From Mesorhizobium sp. Root554 (GTDB lineage Bacteria > Pseudomonadota > Alphaproteobacteria > Rhizobiales > Rhizobiaceae), in the NCBI RefSeq assembly GCF_001427025.1, contig NZ_LMGA01000001.1, positions 3,110,016 through 3,174,015 on the forward strand: DNA of 64,000 bases, given 5' to 3'. This document shows positions 1 through 8,229 of the stretch, one piece after another. Under the pieces are notes generated by a model, which saw only the letters and a program-made list of their open reading frames with translations, had not been told where the DNA came from and made no database searches. The position numbers and the translations under genes are program-made. The number at the start of each line of letters is the position of its first letter. Position 1 is the stretch's first letter.

Positions 1-867
1 CACCCCCGCAATTTCGGAGCGCAGGAAATCGATGTCGCGTCCGGTTACCTGTTCATAGTCATAATTGGGCCGTGGCTGGCCGTGCTGCGGCGGGTTGAGA
101 CAGATGACCGGCGAGACGCCGTCCGCCACCACCCGGCGCGCTATCTCGACGACGGGCCAGCTCGCTTCCTCCAGCGCGACGTTCCAGGCCAGCGCATCGC
201 CGCCCGGCTCCGCCGCGCCGCCCTTGAAATGGCAGTATTCGATCAGCGGCTTCAGCCGATCATAGACGGCGACGGTCGGGAACTCACCGGTCGACCACTG
301 GTTCTGGACGTCCCAGGTCAGGCCGACCTTCCCCTGGCGGTCCAGCGCCTCGAAGAAATCGAGAAACTCACCCGTCCGCGCAAGGAAGCACTGCCGGACC
401 TCGTTCTCGATGGTGGGGCGAAAGCCTGCTTCATGGAAGCGGTCGACGGCCTCGCGATAGACATCGAACACCCAGTTATGTTTTCGCTGCAGGCTTTTGA
501 CGGCATTGCCGCTGTCACGCTCGAGGAATTGCGCCGCCGTCATCCGGATCAGCTTTGGCTTGAACACTTTCGCCAACGCGATGACATGGTCGATCTTGCC
601 GAGCTGTTCGTGGCCGAAAGTCTCAAGCCCTTTGTCGATGGAGTCGAAGAAGATCGACGTGGACAGGCAGTAGACCTTCTGGCCGGACCGCTCGATTTCC
701 GCCTGCGCCCGGGCGGCAAGATCGAGCGGGATATCAACGGTCCAGTGGCCGTAGATCTGGTTCTTGATGTCCATCCAGGTGAGCTTCCTGGCGCGGTGAT
801 AGGCAAGCTGCGCGTCGAGATCGTCCCCGCCCATGGAATTCAGGATCGTGAGATCGGCACCTGGCAT
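1..867 (-). CDS. Sugar phosphate isomerase/epimerase-like TIM barrel protein (3' end cut by window)
   Basis: The frame is open from an ATG at 867 to the window edge, 289 codons without a stop, so the C-terminus is missing or nearly so. The ATG lies 5 bases after the stop of the PEP-hydrolase-family gene, which points to one transcript. The protein reads as a xylose-isomerase-like TIM barrel (AP-endonuclease-2 superfamily). Likely metal-site segments are TIENEV near residue 152, TWDVQNQW near 184 and CHFKGG near 212. This family isomerises or epimerises sugars or sugar acids, usually with a divalent metal; the substrate cannot be told from sequence. Neighbours suggest a catabolic unit under the GntR regulator at 3090. 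The family call is fairly sure, the reaction is not. Confidence 0.8.
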   Translation of the reverse strand, partial: MPGADLTILNSMGGDDLDAQLAYHRARKLTWMDIKNQIYGHWTVDIPLDLAARAQAEIERSGQKVYCLSTSIFFDSIDKGLETFGHEQLGKIDHVIALAKVFKPKLIRMTAAQFLERDSGNAVKSLQRKHNWVFDVYREAVDRFHEAGFRPTIENEVRQCFLARTGEFLDFFEALDRQGKVGLTWDVQNQWSTGEFPTVAVYDRLKPLIEYCHFKGGAAEPGGDALAWNVALEEASWPVVEIARRVVADGVSPVICLNPPQHGQPRPNYDYEQVTGRDIDFLRSEIAGV

Positions 868-872
868 GGGGT

Positions 873-1703
873 TCAAGCCGTCCCGATCCTGATATTCTTG
901 AACCGGCGCATGTTTTCGGTCATCGCCGTTTCGGTCGGCAGGCGCTCCATGCTCGACGCGCCGAAGAAACCGGCCACGCCCTTGGTGCGGCTGAGAACCT
1001 TCGCGGCATCCTCGGCCGTTGCGATCGGCCCGCCATGGCAGATGACGATGACATCGTCGCGTGCGGCCCGCGCTGCATCATGGATTTCCTGCACCCGCAC
1101 GATGGCGTCGTCCAGGCTGAGTGTGGTGCGCGCGCCGATGGCGCCGGAACTGGTGAGCCCGACATGGGCGACGATCAGGTCGGCACCGGCACGGGCCATC
1201 GCGTCGGCCTGTTCGGCGTCGAACACATAGGGGGAAGTCAGCAGGTCGAGCTCGTGGGCCGCCGCGATCATGTCGACTTCGAGCTGGAAGCCCATGCCGG
1301 TTTCCTCGATGTTCTGGCGGAACATTCCATCGTAAAGGCCGACGGTCGGGAAATTCTGCACCCCGGTAAAGCCCATGTCGGCAAGCTGGCGCAGGAACAG
1401 CGGCATGCGGCGGAACGGATCGGTCCCGCACACGCCGGCCAAAACCGGCGTGGATTCGACGATCGGCAGCACTTCGCGTGCCATGTCGACGACGACCGCG
1501 TTGGCGTCGCCATAGGGAAGCAGGCCGGCGAGCGATCCGCGCCCGGCCATGCGGTAGCGGCCGGAATTGTAGATGATGATGAGATCCGCGCCGCCCGCCT
1601 CCGCGCACTTCGCCGAAAGCCCGGTGCCTGCTCCGGCGCCAACGATGGTGCGCCCTTCCTCGACCTGGCCGCGAAGCCGCCTGAGCGCTTCCTCTCTCTT
1701 CAT
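873..1703 (-). CDS. Phosphoenolpyruvate hydrolase family TIM-barrel protein
   Basis: This 276-residue protein matches the PEP_hydrolase-type TIM barrel family in length and pattern: an early [11 protein letters not shown] segment near residue 22, AGVCGTDPF near 89, [14 protein letters not shown] near 113, and a late [10 protein letters not shown] segment near 220. Members often sit directly beside a Tm-1-like (UPF0261) gene, as here, where the two overlap by 4 bases at 1700-1703. Activity on phosphoenolpyruvate has been proposed for the family from related enzymes, so the physiological substrate is uncertain. The downstream sugar-isomerase-like gene follows after 5 bases. The family call is solid; the reaction is inferred. 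Confidence 0.85.
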   Translation of the reverse strand: MKREEALRRLRGQVEEGRTIVGAGAGTGLSAKCAEAGGADLIIIYNSGRYRMAGRGSLAGLLPYGDANAVVVDMAREVLPIVESTPVLAGVCGTDPFRRMPLFLRQLADMGFTGVQNFPTVGLYDGMFRQNIEETGMGFQLEVDMIAAAHELDLLTSPYVFDAEQADAMARAGADLIVAHVGLTSSGAIGARTTLSLDDAIVRVQEIHDAARAARDDVIVICHGGPIATAEDAAKVLSRTKGVAGFFGASSMERLPTETAMTENMRRFKNIRIGTA

Positions 1704-2935
1704 CGATTGGACCCCTTCTTTCGGCCGTCTTGATTCGATCCCTGGACAAGTTCTGCAAGCCGGTCGGCCATCGCATTGGCGAAATCGGGATCGTTGATTT
1801 CGGTGTCTACCTCGCGAAGCTCGATGCGCGGATTGAGGTTTTCCCGCAGGGCTCCGATCAAGGCCTTGTCGGCCTCCGGATCATGGAACGGTTGGCCTTC
1901 GCGCGCGATCATCGAGATGCCCCGCAACGGGACAAACACGGAGAGAGGTCCGGTGGCCTTATTCAGTCGTTCGGCCACTCGTTTCCCCAATTCGGCGCAT
2001 TCCTCAGGCGTGGTGCGCATGAGGGTGACAGACGCATTGTGCTTGTACAGCCGGCGCGAGCGGAATTTTTCGGGCACCGTGTCCCAGCCGCCAAAATTGA
2101 CCATATCCAGAGCGCCGAGGCTTACGACTTGTGGTGTTCCCGTTGCCCCAGCTGCTTTCAGCCGGTCAGGGCCGGCGGAAAAAACGCCGCCGACGAGTTC
2201 GTCGGCCAGTTCGGTCGTCGTTATGTCGAGCACGCCGGCCAGCATTCCTGCGCGCACCAGCGCTTCCATGGATTGGCCTCCGGTGCCGGTCGCATGGAAC
2301 ACAAGGACTTCGTAGCCAAGGCTCTCAAGCCTTTGGCGGGCTGCCTGCACGCAAGGCGTCGTCACGCCGAACATGGTTGCGCCGATCAGGGGCTTCTCGG
2401 TGACAGGAGCAGCCGGCCGATCCTTGACCATTCCTGCGATGGCGCCCGCCGCGTTGCCCAGGATAACGCGGGAGAGCTTGTTGATTCCCGCTATGTCGAC
2501 AACAGAATACATCATCGTAATGTCGAGGGCGCCGACATAGGGGCGCGTGTCGCCGGAGGCGACGGTGGAGACGATCAGCTTCGGCACGCCAACCGGCAGT
2601 TCTCGCATGGCAGCAGAGATGAGCGTCGTGCCGCCGGTTCCTCCCAGTCCGATTATGCCATCGAGCCGCCCTTGCTCATAAAGAGCGGTAATCACTTGCG
2701 CCGCTCCGCGCGACATGGCTTCGACGGCTATTCCCCGGTCATTTGCCGAGGCGAGCTTGAAACCTGCCGCCTTGGCGACTTCCTCGCGTGTCACATCGGG
2801 CTTGAACGATGGTCGTCCCTGGGAACCAGCATCGACAACGCGTGGTGTGATTCCGCGACGTTTGAGCTCATCTACGAGGAATTTGTACTCCTCGCCTTTC
2901 GTGTCGAGAGTGCCGAGCAGAACAACTTGAGTCAT
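1700..2935 (-). CDS. Tm-1-like ATP-binding (UPF0261) family protein
   Basis: The protein has 411 residues when started at [14 protein letters not shown] (2935). A longer frame runs upstream to 3031, but its extra 32 codons cover the palindromic operators and do not resemble the family. The N-terminal [16 protein letters not shown] segment, the LGGTGGTTL loop and the [11 protein letters not shown] segment are typical of UPF0261, whose eukaryotic relative Tm-1 binds ATP and blocks tobamovirus replication. Bacterial members have no settled role but cluster with catabolic TIM barrels. The gene is first in a three-gene unit and faces a divergent GntR regulator across about 150 bases, so regulation by that protein is likely. 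Confidence 0.88.
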   Translation of the reverse strand: MTQVVLLGTLDTKGEEYKFLVDELKRRGITPRVVDAGSQGRPSFKPDVTREEVAKAAGFKLASANDRGIAVEAMSRGAAQVITALYEQGRLDGIIGLGGTGGTTLISAAMRELPVGVPKLIVSTVASGDTRPYVGALDITMMYSVVDIAGINKLSRVILGNAAGAIAGMVKDRPAAPVTEKPLIGATMFGVTTPCVQAARQRLESLGYEVLVFHATGTGGQSMEALVRAGMLAGVLDITTTELADELVGGVFSAGPDRLKAAGATGTPQVVSLGALDMVNFGGWDTVPEKFRSRRLYKHNASVTLMRTTPEECAELGKRVAERLNKATGPLSVFVPLRGISMIAREGQPFHDPEADKALIGALRENLNPRIELREVDTEINDPDFANAMADRLAELVQGSNQDGRKKGSNR

Positions 2936-2955
2936 CGTCGCACCTGCGGTTTGCC

Positions 2956-2979
2956 TTGTATACAAAATTTGGTATACCA
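2956..2979. promoter_or_regulatory. Tandem GTATAC palindromes, candidate GntR operators
   Basis: Two perfect 10-bp palindromes, TTGTATACAA (2956-2965) and TGGTATACCA (2970-2979), share the core GTATAC, with centres 14 bases apart. They lie 21 bases upstream of the UPF0261 start, in the gap facing the GntR gene at 3090. Short palindromes of this kind are typical GntR/FCD-family targets. Their placement suggests repression of the UPF0261-PEP hydrolase-isomerase unit, perhaps with autoregulation. The palindromes are seen directly; the binding protein is inferred. Confidence 0.6.
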
Positions 2980-3089
2980 GACACCAAATAGCGTCAATGG
3001 TGATTTGGCTCCTGTTGTGAGACATATTCACGGACTTGGGCCTGTGGGACGCGGGTGATTCCCGCAGCCGGCCGTTGTGAAAGAAACCG

Positions 3090-3758
3090 ATGAAGAATGA
3101 TCTGAAACTGGAAATCCAGACCGTGAATCAGCGCGCCTACGAGCGCATCCGCGAGCTGATCGTAACGGGGGAACTCACCTGGGGCGCAAGGTTGGATGAA
3201 CGCATCCTTGCCGAGCGTCTCGGGATAAGCCGGACACCCGTCAGGGAGGCCATCGTGCGACTGGGCAATGAGGAAGTTATCGAGCGCCGCCCCTATCAGG
3301 GCAATGTCGTGCGCTCTTTTACGCAGAGCCAGATCGTCAATCTTTTCGACGTAAGGGCGGAAATGGAAGCGCTTGCGGTTCGCCGTGCGGCTGAGAATGG
3401 ATCGGCGACCGATTTCGACGTTTTAGAGGACATCGTACGCCAATGTCATGCGGCGCTTCACGCTGGCGATCTTGTCGAATTCGAGAAACGCGATCAGGAA
3501 TTCCATCAGCAGATCGCCGCCATCTCGCGCAACGAGACGCTTATCCAGTGCCTCAATCGGCTTGGCCTGCAGATCCAGCTTGCCCGACACCGGGCAAACC
3601 TGCTGCTTGATTTCCCGATGAGCACGATCGAAGACCGGGAGCAGATACTTGCCGGTTTGAGAAAAGGCGACGGCGCGGCCGCGGAAAAGGCCATGCGCCG
3701 CCACATCGACCGCTCACGCAACAGCGCACTGCGTGGGTCTGTCGAACCGGCAAACTAA
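3090..3758 (+). CDS. GntR family transcriptional regulator (FCD domain)
   Basis: This 222-residue protein carries an N-terminal winged helix-turn-helix (about residues 12-75; the segment RLGISRTPVREAIVRL is the recognition region typical of GntR proteins). An all-helical FCD ligand-binding domain follows (about 80-210). FCD regulators usually sense organic acids or sugar acids and repress neighbouring catabolic genes. It is transcribed away from the UPF0261-PEP hydrolase-isomerase unit, and the gap holds two GTATAC palindromes. The inferred role is local repressor of that unit, released by its substrate; the ligand is unknown. Confidence 0.92.
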   Translation: MKNDLKLEIQTVNQRAYERIRELIVTGELTWGARLDERILAERLGISRTPVREAIVRLGNEEVIERRPYQGNVVRSFTQSQIVNLFDVRAEMEALAVRRAAENGSATDFDVLEDIVRQCHAALHAGDLVEFEKRDQEFHQQIAAISRNETLIQCLNRLGLQIQLARHRANLLLDFPMSTIEDREQILAGLRKGDGAAAEKAMRRHIDRSRNSALRGSVEPAN

Positions 3759-3767
3759 ACGGCGAGG

Positions 3768-4355
3768 TCAGTTCGATTCTGCTGGTTTCCCGGGTCCTTT
3801 CCCGGCGTCGGCCTGGGGCTTTTCCGCCGGAACCACGCCGCTGAGGAAGGCTGCATACTGGGCTGAAAATCCGTCGAGTGGATAGTCGAAGGCATAGAAT
3901 GTGCTGCCCGCATGCGGAGAGAAGGCAAGCTTCAACTGCGCGCCACGCTTCAGCTGAGCCAGGAGATCCGGCGACAGTGGGGCAAAGCCCACGCAACCGG
4001 GAGCCTCGCAATAGAGCGACTGGGTGGGAAAAGCCGGCTTCCCGTCGATCTGCAGGAGAATGCCTTTTTGCAGATTGACGCCGAGCGGCACCAGATACTC
4101 GACCACGATCTTCTTGCCGACCTTATAGATCAGCAGCCGGGTGACGAGTTGGCCGCTATTGATCTGCGTAAACCCGAGTTCGCATTTGCCGTCGGCGGCG
4201 CAATTCAGCCGCCACCCGCTCTTTTCGGCCGACGGTTCCTGCTGGGCGAATGCGCCAGTGCCGCCCGCAAGGAGCAGCGCGGTAAAAAAAGTGGCCGAAC
4301 GAAATCTTCGTCCGGCCACAGCTGGGTTTGTAGAGCGATGAGTTTGACCGGCCAT
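3768..4355 (-). CDS. Invasion-associated locus B (IalB) family periplasmic protein
   Basis: The protein has 195 residues from MAGQTHRS. An upstream ATG at 4424 would overlap the preceding gene by 59 bases and add residues before the signal sequence. A signal peptide is clear: a basic stretch GRRFRS, hydrophobic core TFFTALLLAGGTGAF, and a likely cut after AFA near residue 37. The mature part has the IalB-type pattern (GWRLNC, CELGFTQINSGQLV, paired cysteines in LYCEAPGCVGFAP). IalB was described in Bartonella erythrocyte invasion, but the family is common in free-living rhizobia. It is convergent with the GntR gene and lies 10 bases after the repeat-rich surface protein, so a shared transcript is likely. 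Confidence 0.85.
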   Translation of the reverse strand: MAGQTHRSTNPAVAGRRFRSATFFTALLLAGGTGAFAQQEPSAEKSGWRLNCAADGKCELGFTQINSGQLVTRLLIYKVGKKIVVEYLVPLGVNLQKGILLQIDGKPAFPTQSLYCEAPGCVGFAPLSPDLLAQLKRGAQLKLAFSPHAGSTFYAFDYPLDGFSAQYAAFLSGVVPAEKPQADAGKGPGKPAESN

Positions 4356-4365
4356 GGCCGGTGGA

Positions 4366-5478
4366 TCAGAATTCGACGGCAAGACCGCCGCCGGCGCCGA
4401 ACTTCTTGTCGTCTGTACCGCCAAGCGTCACGCGTCCGACGACGTTTTCGCTGAAGCGGGCATTGGCGCCGAAGGCGTAGCCGAAGCCGCCCTCGAACGT
4501 GCCGACGCCCATGCCGACCGAAAAATTCTTGTTGGAGCTGAGCTGGGGGATGTTTGACATCGCCATGGCCAGCGATACGCCGCTGTAGGCGGTATCGAGG
4601 TCGGACTGGATCGAGTTGAAGCGGTCGAGGACATCGCCGCCCAGCTTGTTCATCGTCACCGCGCCGTCCTGGATAGTGCGGGTCGAGACGGAATTGTCCG
4701 CCATTTTTTGCTCGGTCACGGCCAGATCGGCGATCTTTGTCGTGGTGACCGCACCGTCCGCGATCTTGACCGTGGTCACCGCGCCATCGGCTATCTTTGC
4801 GGTCGTCACAGCGCTGTCCTGGATCGTGCGCGTCGATACCGAGTTGTCGGCAAGGTCTTCTTCCAGGATGGTGCCGTTCAGAATCTTGTCCGTCGTAACG
4901 GAATTGGCCGCGAGCTTGGTGTTGGTCACCGCGCCATCAGCCAAATCCTCGGCCAGTATCGTTCCGTTCAGGATCTTGTCTGTTGTAACCGCATTATCCG
5001 CCAGCTTGGAATTGGTGACCGCCCCCGCCGCGATCTTGCCGGTCGTCACCGCTCCGTTGGCCAGATCTTCCGTGGCGACACTGCCGTTCTCGATCTTCTG
5101 CGAGTTGACCGAATTGTCTGCAAGGTCGTCATTGCCAACCGCGCCGTCCTGGATCTTGTCCGACGTTACGGCGTCGCCGCCGAGTTTGGCATTGTCGACC
5201 GCGCCATCGGCCAGATCCGAGTTGCCGACCGAACCGTCGACGATTTCGGCCCCCGTCACGGAATCGAACGCGAGGTCGTCGTTGTTGATCGACTGGTTGC
5301 AGATGATCTCATCGCCCCCTTCAGCCGTATCCACGGTGAAGGGGTCGAGGCCGATGAGGTCAATCACGACCCGCGGGCCGCAGTAGGTTCCGGCCATGGC
5401 CGCATTCGAGAAGCACGCAGCGATTGCCAGTGCGCTGAACCCCGTCAGCAGCGAAATCTTCCTGGATTGAAAGTTCAT
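4366..5478 (-). CDS. Trimeric-autotransporter-like surface protein with 22 decapeptide repeats
   Basis: The start at 5478 (MNFQSRK) is set by an SD-like GAAGGGG and by the signal peptide that follows (hydrophobic residues 9-28, cut near AMA); the frame is open further upstream but without such features. The mature chain has a short head (residues 30-59), then 22 consecutive 10-residue units (60-279) of the form A-D-G/N-A/S-V-T-T-x-K-I/L. The C-terminal 91 residues have an alternating glycine/aromatic pattern (FSVGMGVGTFEGGFGYAFG) ending in F, like the YadA membrane anchor. It is therefore probably an outer-membrane trimeric fibre with a repetitive stalk. Such proteins act in adhesion. At 370 residues it is small, and no separate binding head is apparent. 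The IalB-like gene follows directly. Confidence 0.75.
   Translation of the reverse strand: MNFQSRKISLLTGFSALAIAACFSNAAMAGTYCGPRVVIDLIGLDPFTVDTAEGGDEIICNQSINNDDLAFDSVTGAEIVDGSVGNSDLADGAVDNAKLGGDAVTSDKIQDGAVGNDDLADNSVNSQKIENGSVATEDLANGAVTTGKIAAGAVTNSKLADNAVTTDKILNGTILAEDLADGAVTNTKLAANSVTTDKILNGTILEEDLADNSVSTRTIQDSAVTTAKIADGAVTTVKIADGAVTTTKIADLAVTEQKMADNSVSTRTIQDGAVTMNKLGGDVLDRFNSIQSDLDTAYSGVSLAMAMSNIPQLSSNKNFSVGMGVGTFEGGFGYAFGANARFSENVVGRVTLGGTDDKKFGAGGGLAVEF
4642..5301 (-). repeat. 22 tandem 30-bp coding repeats (decapeptide array)
   Basis: Residues 60-279 of the surface protein fall into 22 units of exactly 10 residues with no insertion or deletion, so the DNA has a strict 30-bp period over 660 bases. 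Units vary in sequence; close copies include the two LNGTIL units, the two ADNSVSTRTI units and the run of ADGAVTT units. Alternating KI/KL and EDL endings suggest a higher 20- or 30-residue period. Recombination between near-identical units could change stalk length. Confidence 0.85.
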
Positions 5479-5580
5479 TATAAGCACCCCTTCGCGTTCC
5501 CTGTCCCGTCGCCCTCGATCGCAGGATAGCGACCGTGAAGGCAGATCGGGGCCAGTGTGTTGATTCCGCCGCCGGGCAAC

Positions 5581-5598
5581 AGTCGGCATTTGCCGACT
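5581..5598. promoter_or_regulatory. Palindrome AGTCGGCA-TT-TGCCGACT (copy 1)
   Basis: This is a perfect 18-bp inverted repeat in the 174-base gap between the divergent surface-protein gene (start 5478) and membrane-protein gene (start 5653). The sequence continues GTTGCGG. A near-identical element lies at 7078-7095 upstream of the lysE-type gene. The 8-bp arms and 2-base centre suit a dimeric regulator better than an RNA hairpin. Which protein binds it is unknown; the LuxR-type trio next door is one candidate. Confidence 0.5.
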
Positions 5599-5652
5599 GT
5601 TGCGGGCGTTCCGTTGCGTTATGACATTTATGCCACAGCTTGGGTGCATCGG

Positions 5653-6324
5653 ATGACGCAGGATATGACCCACCGGTACGACGGCGCCGCGGTCCGTTCC
5701 CATGCCAGAGGCCCCGGCTATGCCGCGGCGTTGGCGGGCTGGATCGTGTCGGTGGCGGTCTCGGTCGGCCTTGTGCTGTTCCTTGCCAGCCCGCAGGGTA
5801 TGGACCTACCGGGCAACCCCTTTTCCCGCCTGACCGAACCGGCTGGGCCGAAGTTCGCCGTCGCCATGAAGACCGTCAGGCCGGGCGAGGGTGGCCTGAA
5901 GACCGGGGACCAGGCACGGGCTTCATCCGAAACGGAGCGGGCGCTCGATCCGCTGCGCCAAGCGCTGGGGACGCCGAAGCCGGCCATCGCGCGGATCAAC
6001 GCCTTGATCGCACTCGGCAACATCCTGAGGGACTACGCCGCCAGGACAAAGACCTATCCCAGTTCGCAGATGAAGCTGGTGCCCGCCGCCAACGCGCTGG
6101 CGATATTGAAGAATGGCGAATTCGAGAAGAATGTGCCGACCTCGATCATAAACGAGATGCAGTATGTTTCGGATGGCAGGTCCTACAAGGTCATTGTGCT
6201 GGGATCGGGTGACTGCGCCGTCGTTCGCGCACTCCGGCCGTCGATGGTCGACCCTAAGCGATCGGCCGGAGACCTGGACTGCATCGCTTACGGCACCTGG
6301 ACCCCGGCGGGACGGGAATTCTGA
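5653..6324 (+). CDS. Single-pass membrane protein of unknown function
   Basis: I do not recognise a family. From MTQDMTHRYDG the protein has 223 residues; ATG at 5665 is an alternative, and an ATG at 5557 is unlikely because its added stretch contains the 5581 palindrome. A hydrophobic segment near residues 24-46 (YAAALAGWIVSVAVSVGLVLFLA) predicts one membrane span with a short cytoplasmic tail. The remaining 175 residues would be periplasmic, with two cysteines near the C-terminus (SGDCAVVRAL and DLDCIAYG) that could form a disulfide. It is divergent from the repetitive surface protein, so a role in the same envelope process is possible but unproven. Confidence 0.7.
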   Translation: MTQDMTHRYDGAAVRSHARGPGYAAALAGWIVSVAVSVGLVLFLASPQGMDLPGNPFSRLTEPAGPKFAVAMKTVRPGEGGLKTGDQARASSETERALDPLRQALGTPKPAIARINALIALGNILRDYAARTKTYPSSQMKLVPAANALAILKNGEFEKNVPTSIINEMQYVSDGRSYKVIVLGSGDCAVVRALRPSMVDPKRSAGDLDCIAYGTWTPAGREF

Positions 6325-6362
6325 ACTTTTCCAAAATGCGCTTGTCCGCGGCTGCTGCCGGA

Positions 6363-6992
6363 TCAGGCAGCGAGGGCGCCGGCCACCGCAGTTGAAGCAT
6401 ACCAGATCAGCAGCAGTCCGGCACCGATGCCGAACGGCCTGCGGCAGCGCATATAGAGCGCGCTGGACGAGGCAGCCGATATGCCGATGGCGACCAGGCC
6501 GAACCAGCAGGCGGCCACCAGGAAAACGGTGAGCGCCATCGCATGTGCCGGGATGCCGTTCTGGCTGTAGTCCAGTGTGACGGAGGCCGAGGCGAAGAAG
6601 ACGGCGCTCAGCGGGTTGGTGAGCGCGGTCAGGAATCCCAGGCCGAAATGCGGCTCCCGCACGGGCCGAGGCGCCGGTATCTCGGCCTCCCGCATGGTGC
6701 TGCCGATCAGCCGGGCGCCGCCCGCCAGAAGCATGGCGGCGAAGATGATGGTGGCGAAGAAGTGGAAGGAAGCATTGGTGAACAAAACGGCGCAACTGCT
6801 CGCGGCCAGCAGCGCAAGCAGGCTGGCGCCTGCCGCGACGCCGCCTGCCGTCGTCACCGCCGCCATGCGCGAGCCGGCCAGCGACGCGCGCGCGACAATC
6901 ACGAAGTTGGGCCCGGGAATCATCGCCAGCGTGGCATAGGATCCGGCGAAGGCCAGCATGCCGGACGCATGCGCGCTTTGAATGTCGAACAT
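6363..6992 (-). CDS. LysE/RhtB family amino-acid exporter
   Basis: This 209-residue protein has the LysE-family layout of about six membrane helices. The N-terminal signature AMIPGPNFVIVARASLAGSR (about residues 23-42) is the family's conserved GP motif, and LTALTNPLSAVFF near 127 is the second hallmark. Such inner-membrane proteins export amino acids or related small molecules. It is convergent with the membrane-protein gene at 5653. Its upstream region carries the second copy of the 18-bp palindrome (7078-7095), suggesting control shared with the surface-protein locus. The substrate is unknown. Confidence 0.9.
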   Translation of the reverse strand: MFDIQSAHASGMLAFAGSYATLAMIPGPNFVIVARASLAGSRMAAVTTAGGVAAGASLLALLAASSCAVLFTNASFHFFATIIFAAMLLAGGARLIGSTMREAEIPAPRPVREPHFGLGFLTALTNPLSAVFFASASVTLDYSQNGIPAHAMALTVFLVAACWFGLVAIGISAASSSALYMRCRRPFGIGAGLLLIWYASTAVAGALAA

Positions 6993-7077
6993 CGGACGCC
7001 GCTCCTCGCGTCGTCCGCCCCCCGCCAGGGCTGCGCCGCGTCGAACGGCAATCTGATCCGGAGAAATCGACCGGCCT

Positions 7078-7095
7078 AGTCGGCAAATGCCGACC
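7078..7095. promoter_or_regulatory. Palindrome AGTCGGCA-AA-TGCCGACC (copy 2)
   Basis: This inverted repeat differs from the copy at 5581-5598 at three positions, two of them the central dinucleotide. Both copies continue with GT then (T/C)GCGG. It sits 86 bases upstream of the lysE-type start and 30 bases beyond the stop of the first LuxR-type gene. Conservation of arms and flank in two intergenic places argues for a shared operator rather than chance. Confidence 0.5.
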
Positions 7096-7124
7096 GTCGC
7101 GGCTTTTTTCGCACTGGCCTTGAT

Positions 7125-8225
7125 CTAGAAGCCGAGCGGTGAGGCTGTCTTCAGCAGCGCCACCAGGTCGCTCTGCCGGTGCGTGCCGGTTTTGGCGAAG
7201 AGCCGCTCCAGATACGTTCGCGCGGTCTTGACGGTGATGCCGTTCTGCACCGCCGCATCGTTGACCGACGCACCGGAGGCGAGCCCGATTGCCAGCTTCA
7301 CCTCCGCTGGGGAGAAGTCGAAGAGCCCGGTCAGGATGGAAGCCTGCGGCACCTGGAGATGCGCGCCCACGGCGGTCGCGGCAATCAACATGTCGCCGCT
7401 CGAAAAAATATCATGGGCGGAACGGCACAGCGGCAGGATATGTACGACACAAGCCTGCGTGGTTTCGCTCGCTGCGACCGGGATGGATCGTACCACCGGC
7501 CGGTCGTGAGGGGCGGAAGCCTCCACCGCATTCCTGAAAAGCGTTTCAGCCGCTGCGTCGGCAAGAGCCACGCGCCCGAAAGCGCGAGGCAGGAACAGCG
7601 AGGCGGCTGCGTCGAACAGGATATTGGTCGCCAGAACCTTGCCGGATTTCTGCAGAACCGCCGCGGGCAGGCCGATCGCCTGCAAGGCCGAGACAGTTGC
7701 TTCCGCCCGTTCGAGCCGCAGTTTCGCTGCCATCAGCCCGGACCGCGCAAGATGCGGCCGTGTTTTGTCCAGCATGGCGAGCGCTTCGGCGGAATGGCGG
7801 CCCTCGCCTGCGCGGCGCTCGAATGTGAATGAGACGACCTCGCCGCTGAATAGCGGTATGACTGTGGTCGCCTGGGCTTCGAGCCCCAGTTCACGGAGGC
7901 TTCGCGCCACGGAATCGCCGGCCAGCTGCTCGGCTGACATGTGGTCGTTCAGATACTGGAAACTCGAAAAATCGCCCGTGATGATGTTCTTGAACAAAGC
8001 CTCCGCCCGGCGGCTCTCGCGCCATCGTTCGGTTGTCGTGAATTCGTGCAGCGATGCCCGGGTGTAATCCGTCGTTCTATAGAGTGGCGGCTGATCGATG
8101 CCGCTGAAGACCAGAACCGCCCCCGAGACGGAGCCGGACATGGCCGCCATGTCATCCAGCACCGAAGGCCAGAATTCCGGCACGAAGGCCGCTTCATAGA
8201 TGCGATCGATCAGCGGGACCGGCAT
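7125..8225 (-). CDS. LuxR-type helix-turn-helix regulator, copy 1 of 3
   Basis: This 366-residue protein ends in a LuxR/GerE-type helix-turn-helix (about residues 300-365; KTARTYLERLFAKTGTHRQSDL is the recognition region). The N-terminal 290 residues begin IDRIYEAAFVPEFWPSVLDD, a signature shared with the next two genes, and appear to be a sensory domain of no recognised autoinducer-binding type. The start is 4 bases after the stop of copy 2, so the three genes form one transcript and this is the last. No luxI-type synthase is in the window. Targets and ligand are unknown. Confidence 0.88.
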   Translation of the reverse strand: MPVPLIDRIYEAAFVPEFWPSVLDDMAAMSGSVSGAVLVFSGIDQPPLYRTTDYTRASLHEFTTTERWRESRRAEALFKNIITGDFSSFQYLNDHMSAEQLAGDSVARSLRELGLEAQATTVIPLFSGEVVSFTFERRAGEGRHSAEALAMLDKTRPHLARSGLMAAKLRLERAEATVSALQAIGLPAAVLQKSGKVLATNILFDAAASLFLPRAFGRVALADAAAETLFRNAVEASAPHDRPVVRSIPVAASETTQACVVHILPLCRSAHDIFSSGDMLIAATAVGAHLQVPQASILTGLFDFSPAEVKLAIGLASGASVNDAAVQNGITVKTARTYLERLFAKTGTHRQSDLVALLKTASPLGF

Positions 8226-8229
8226 GGGC

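Noticed and set aside
4642..5301. Regular 30-bp repeats that could suggest a CRISPR-like array
   Set aside because: The repeats are contiguous, without spacers, vary in sequence, and encode a continuous decapeptide array in a protein with a signal peptide and membrane anchor.
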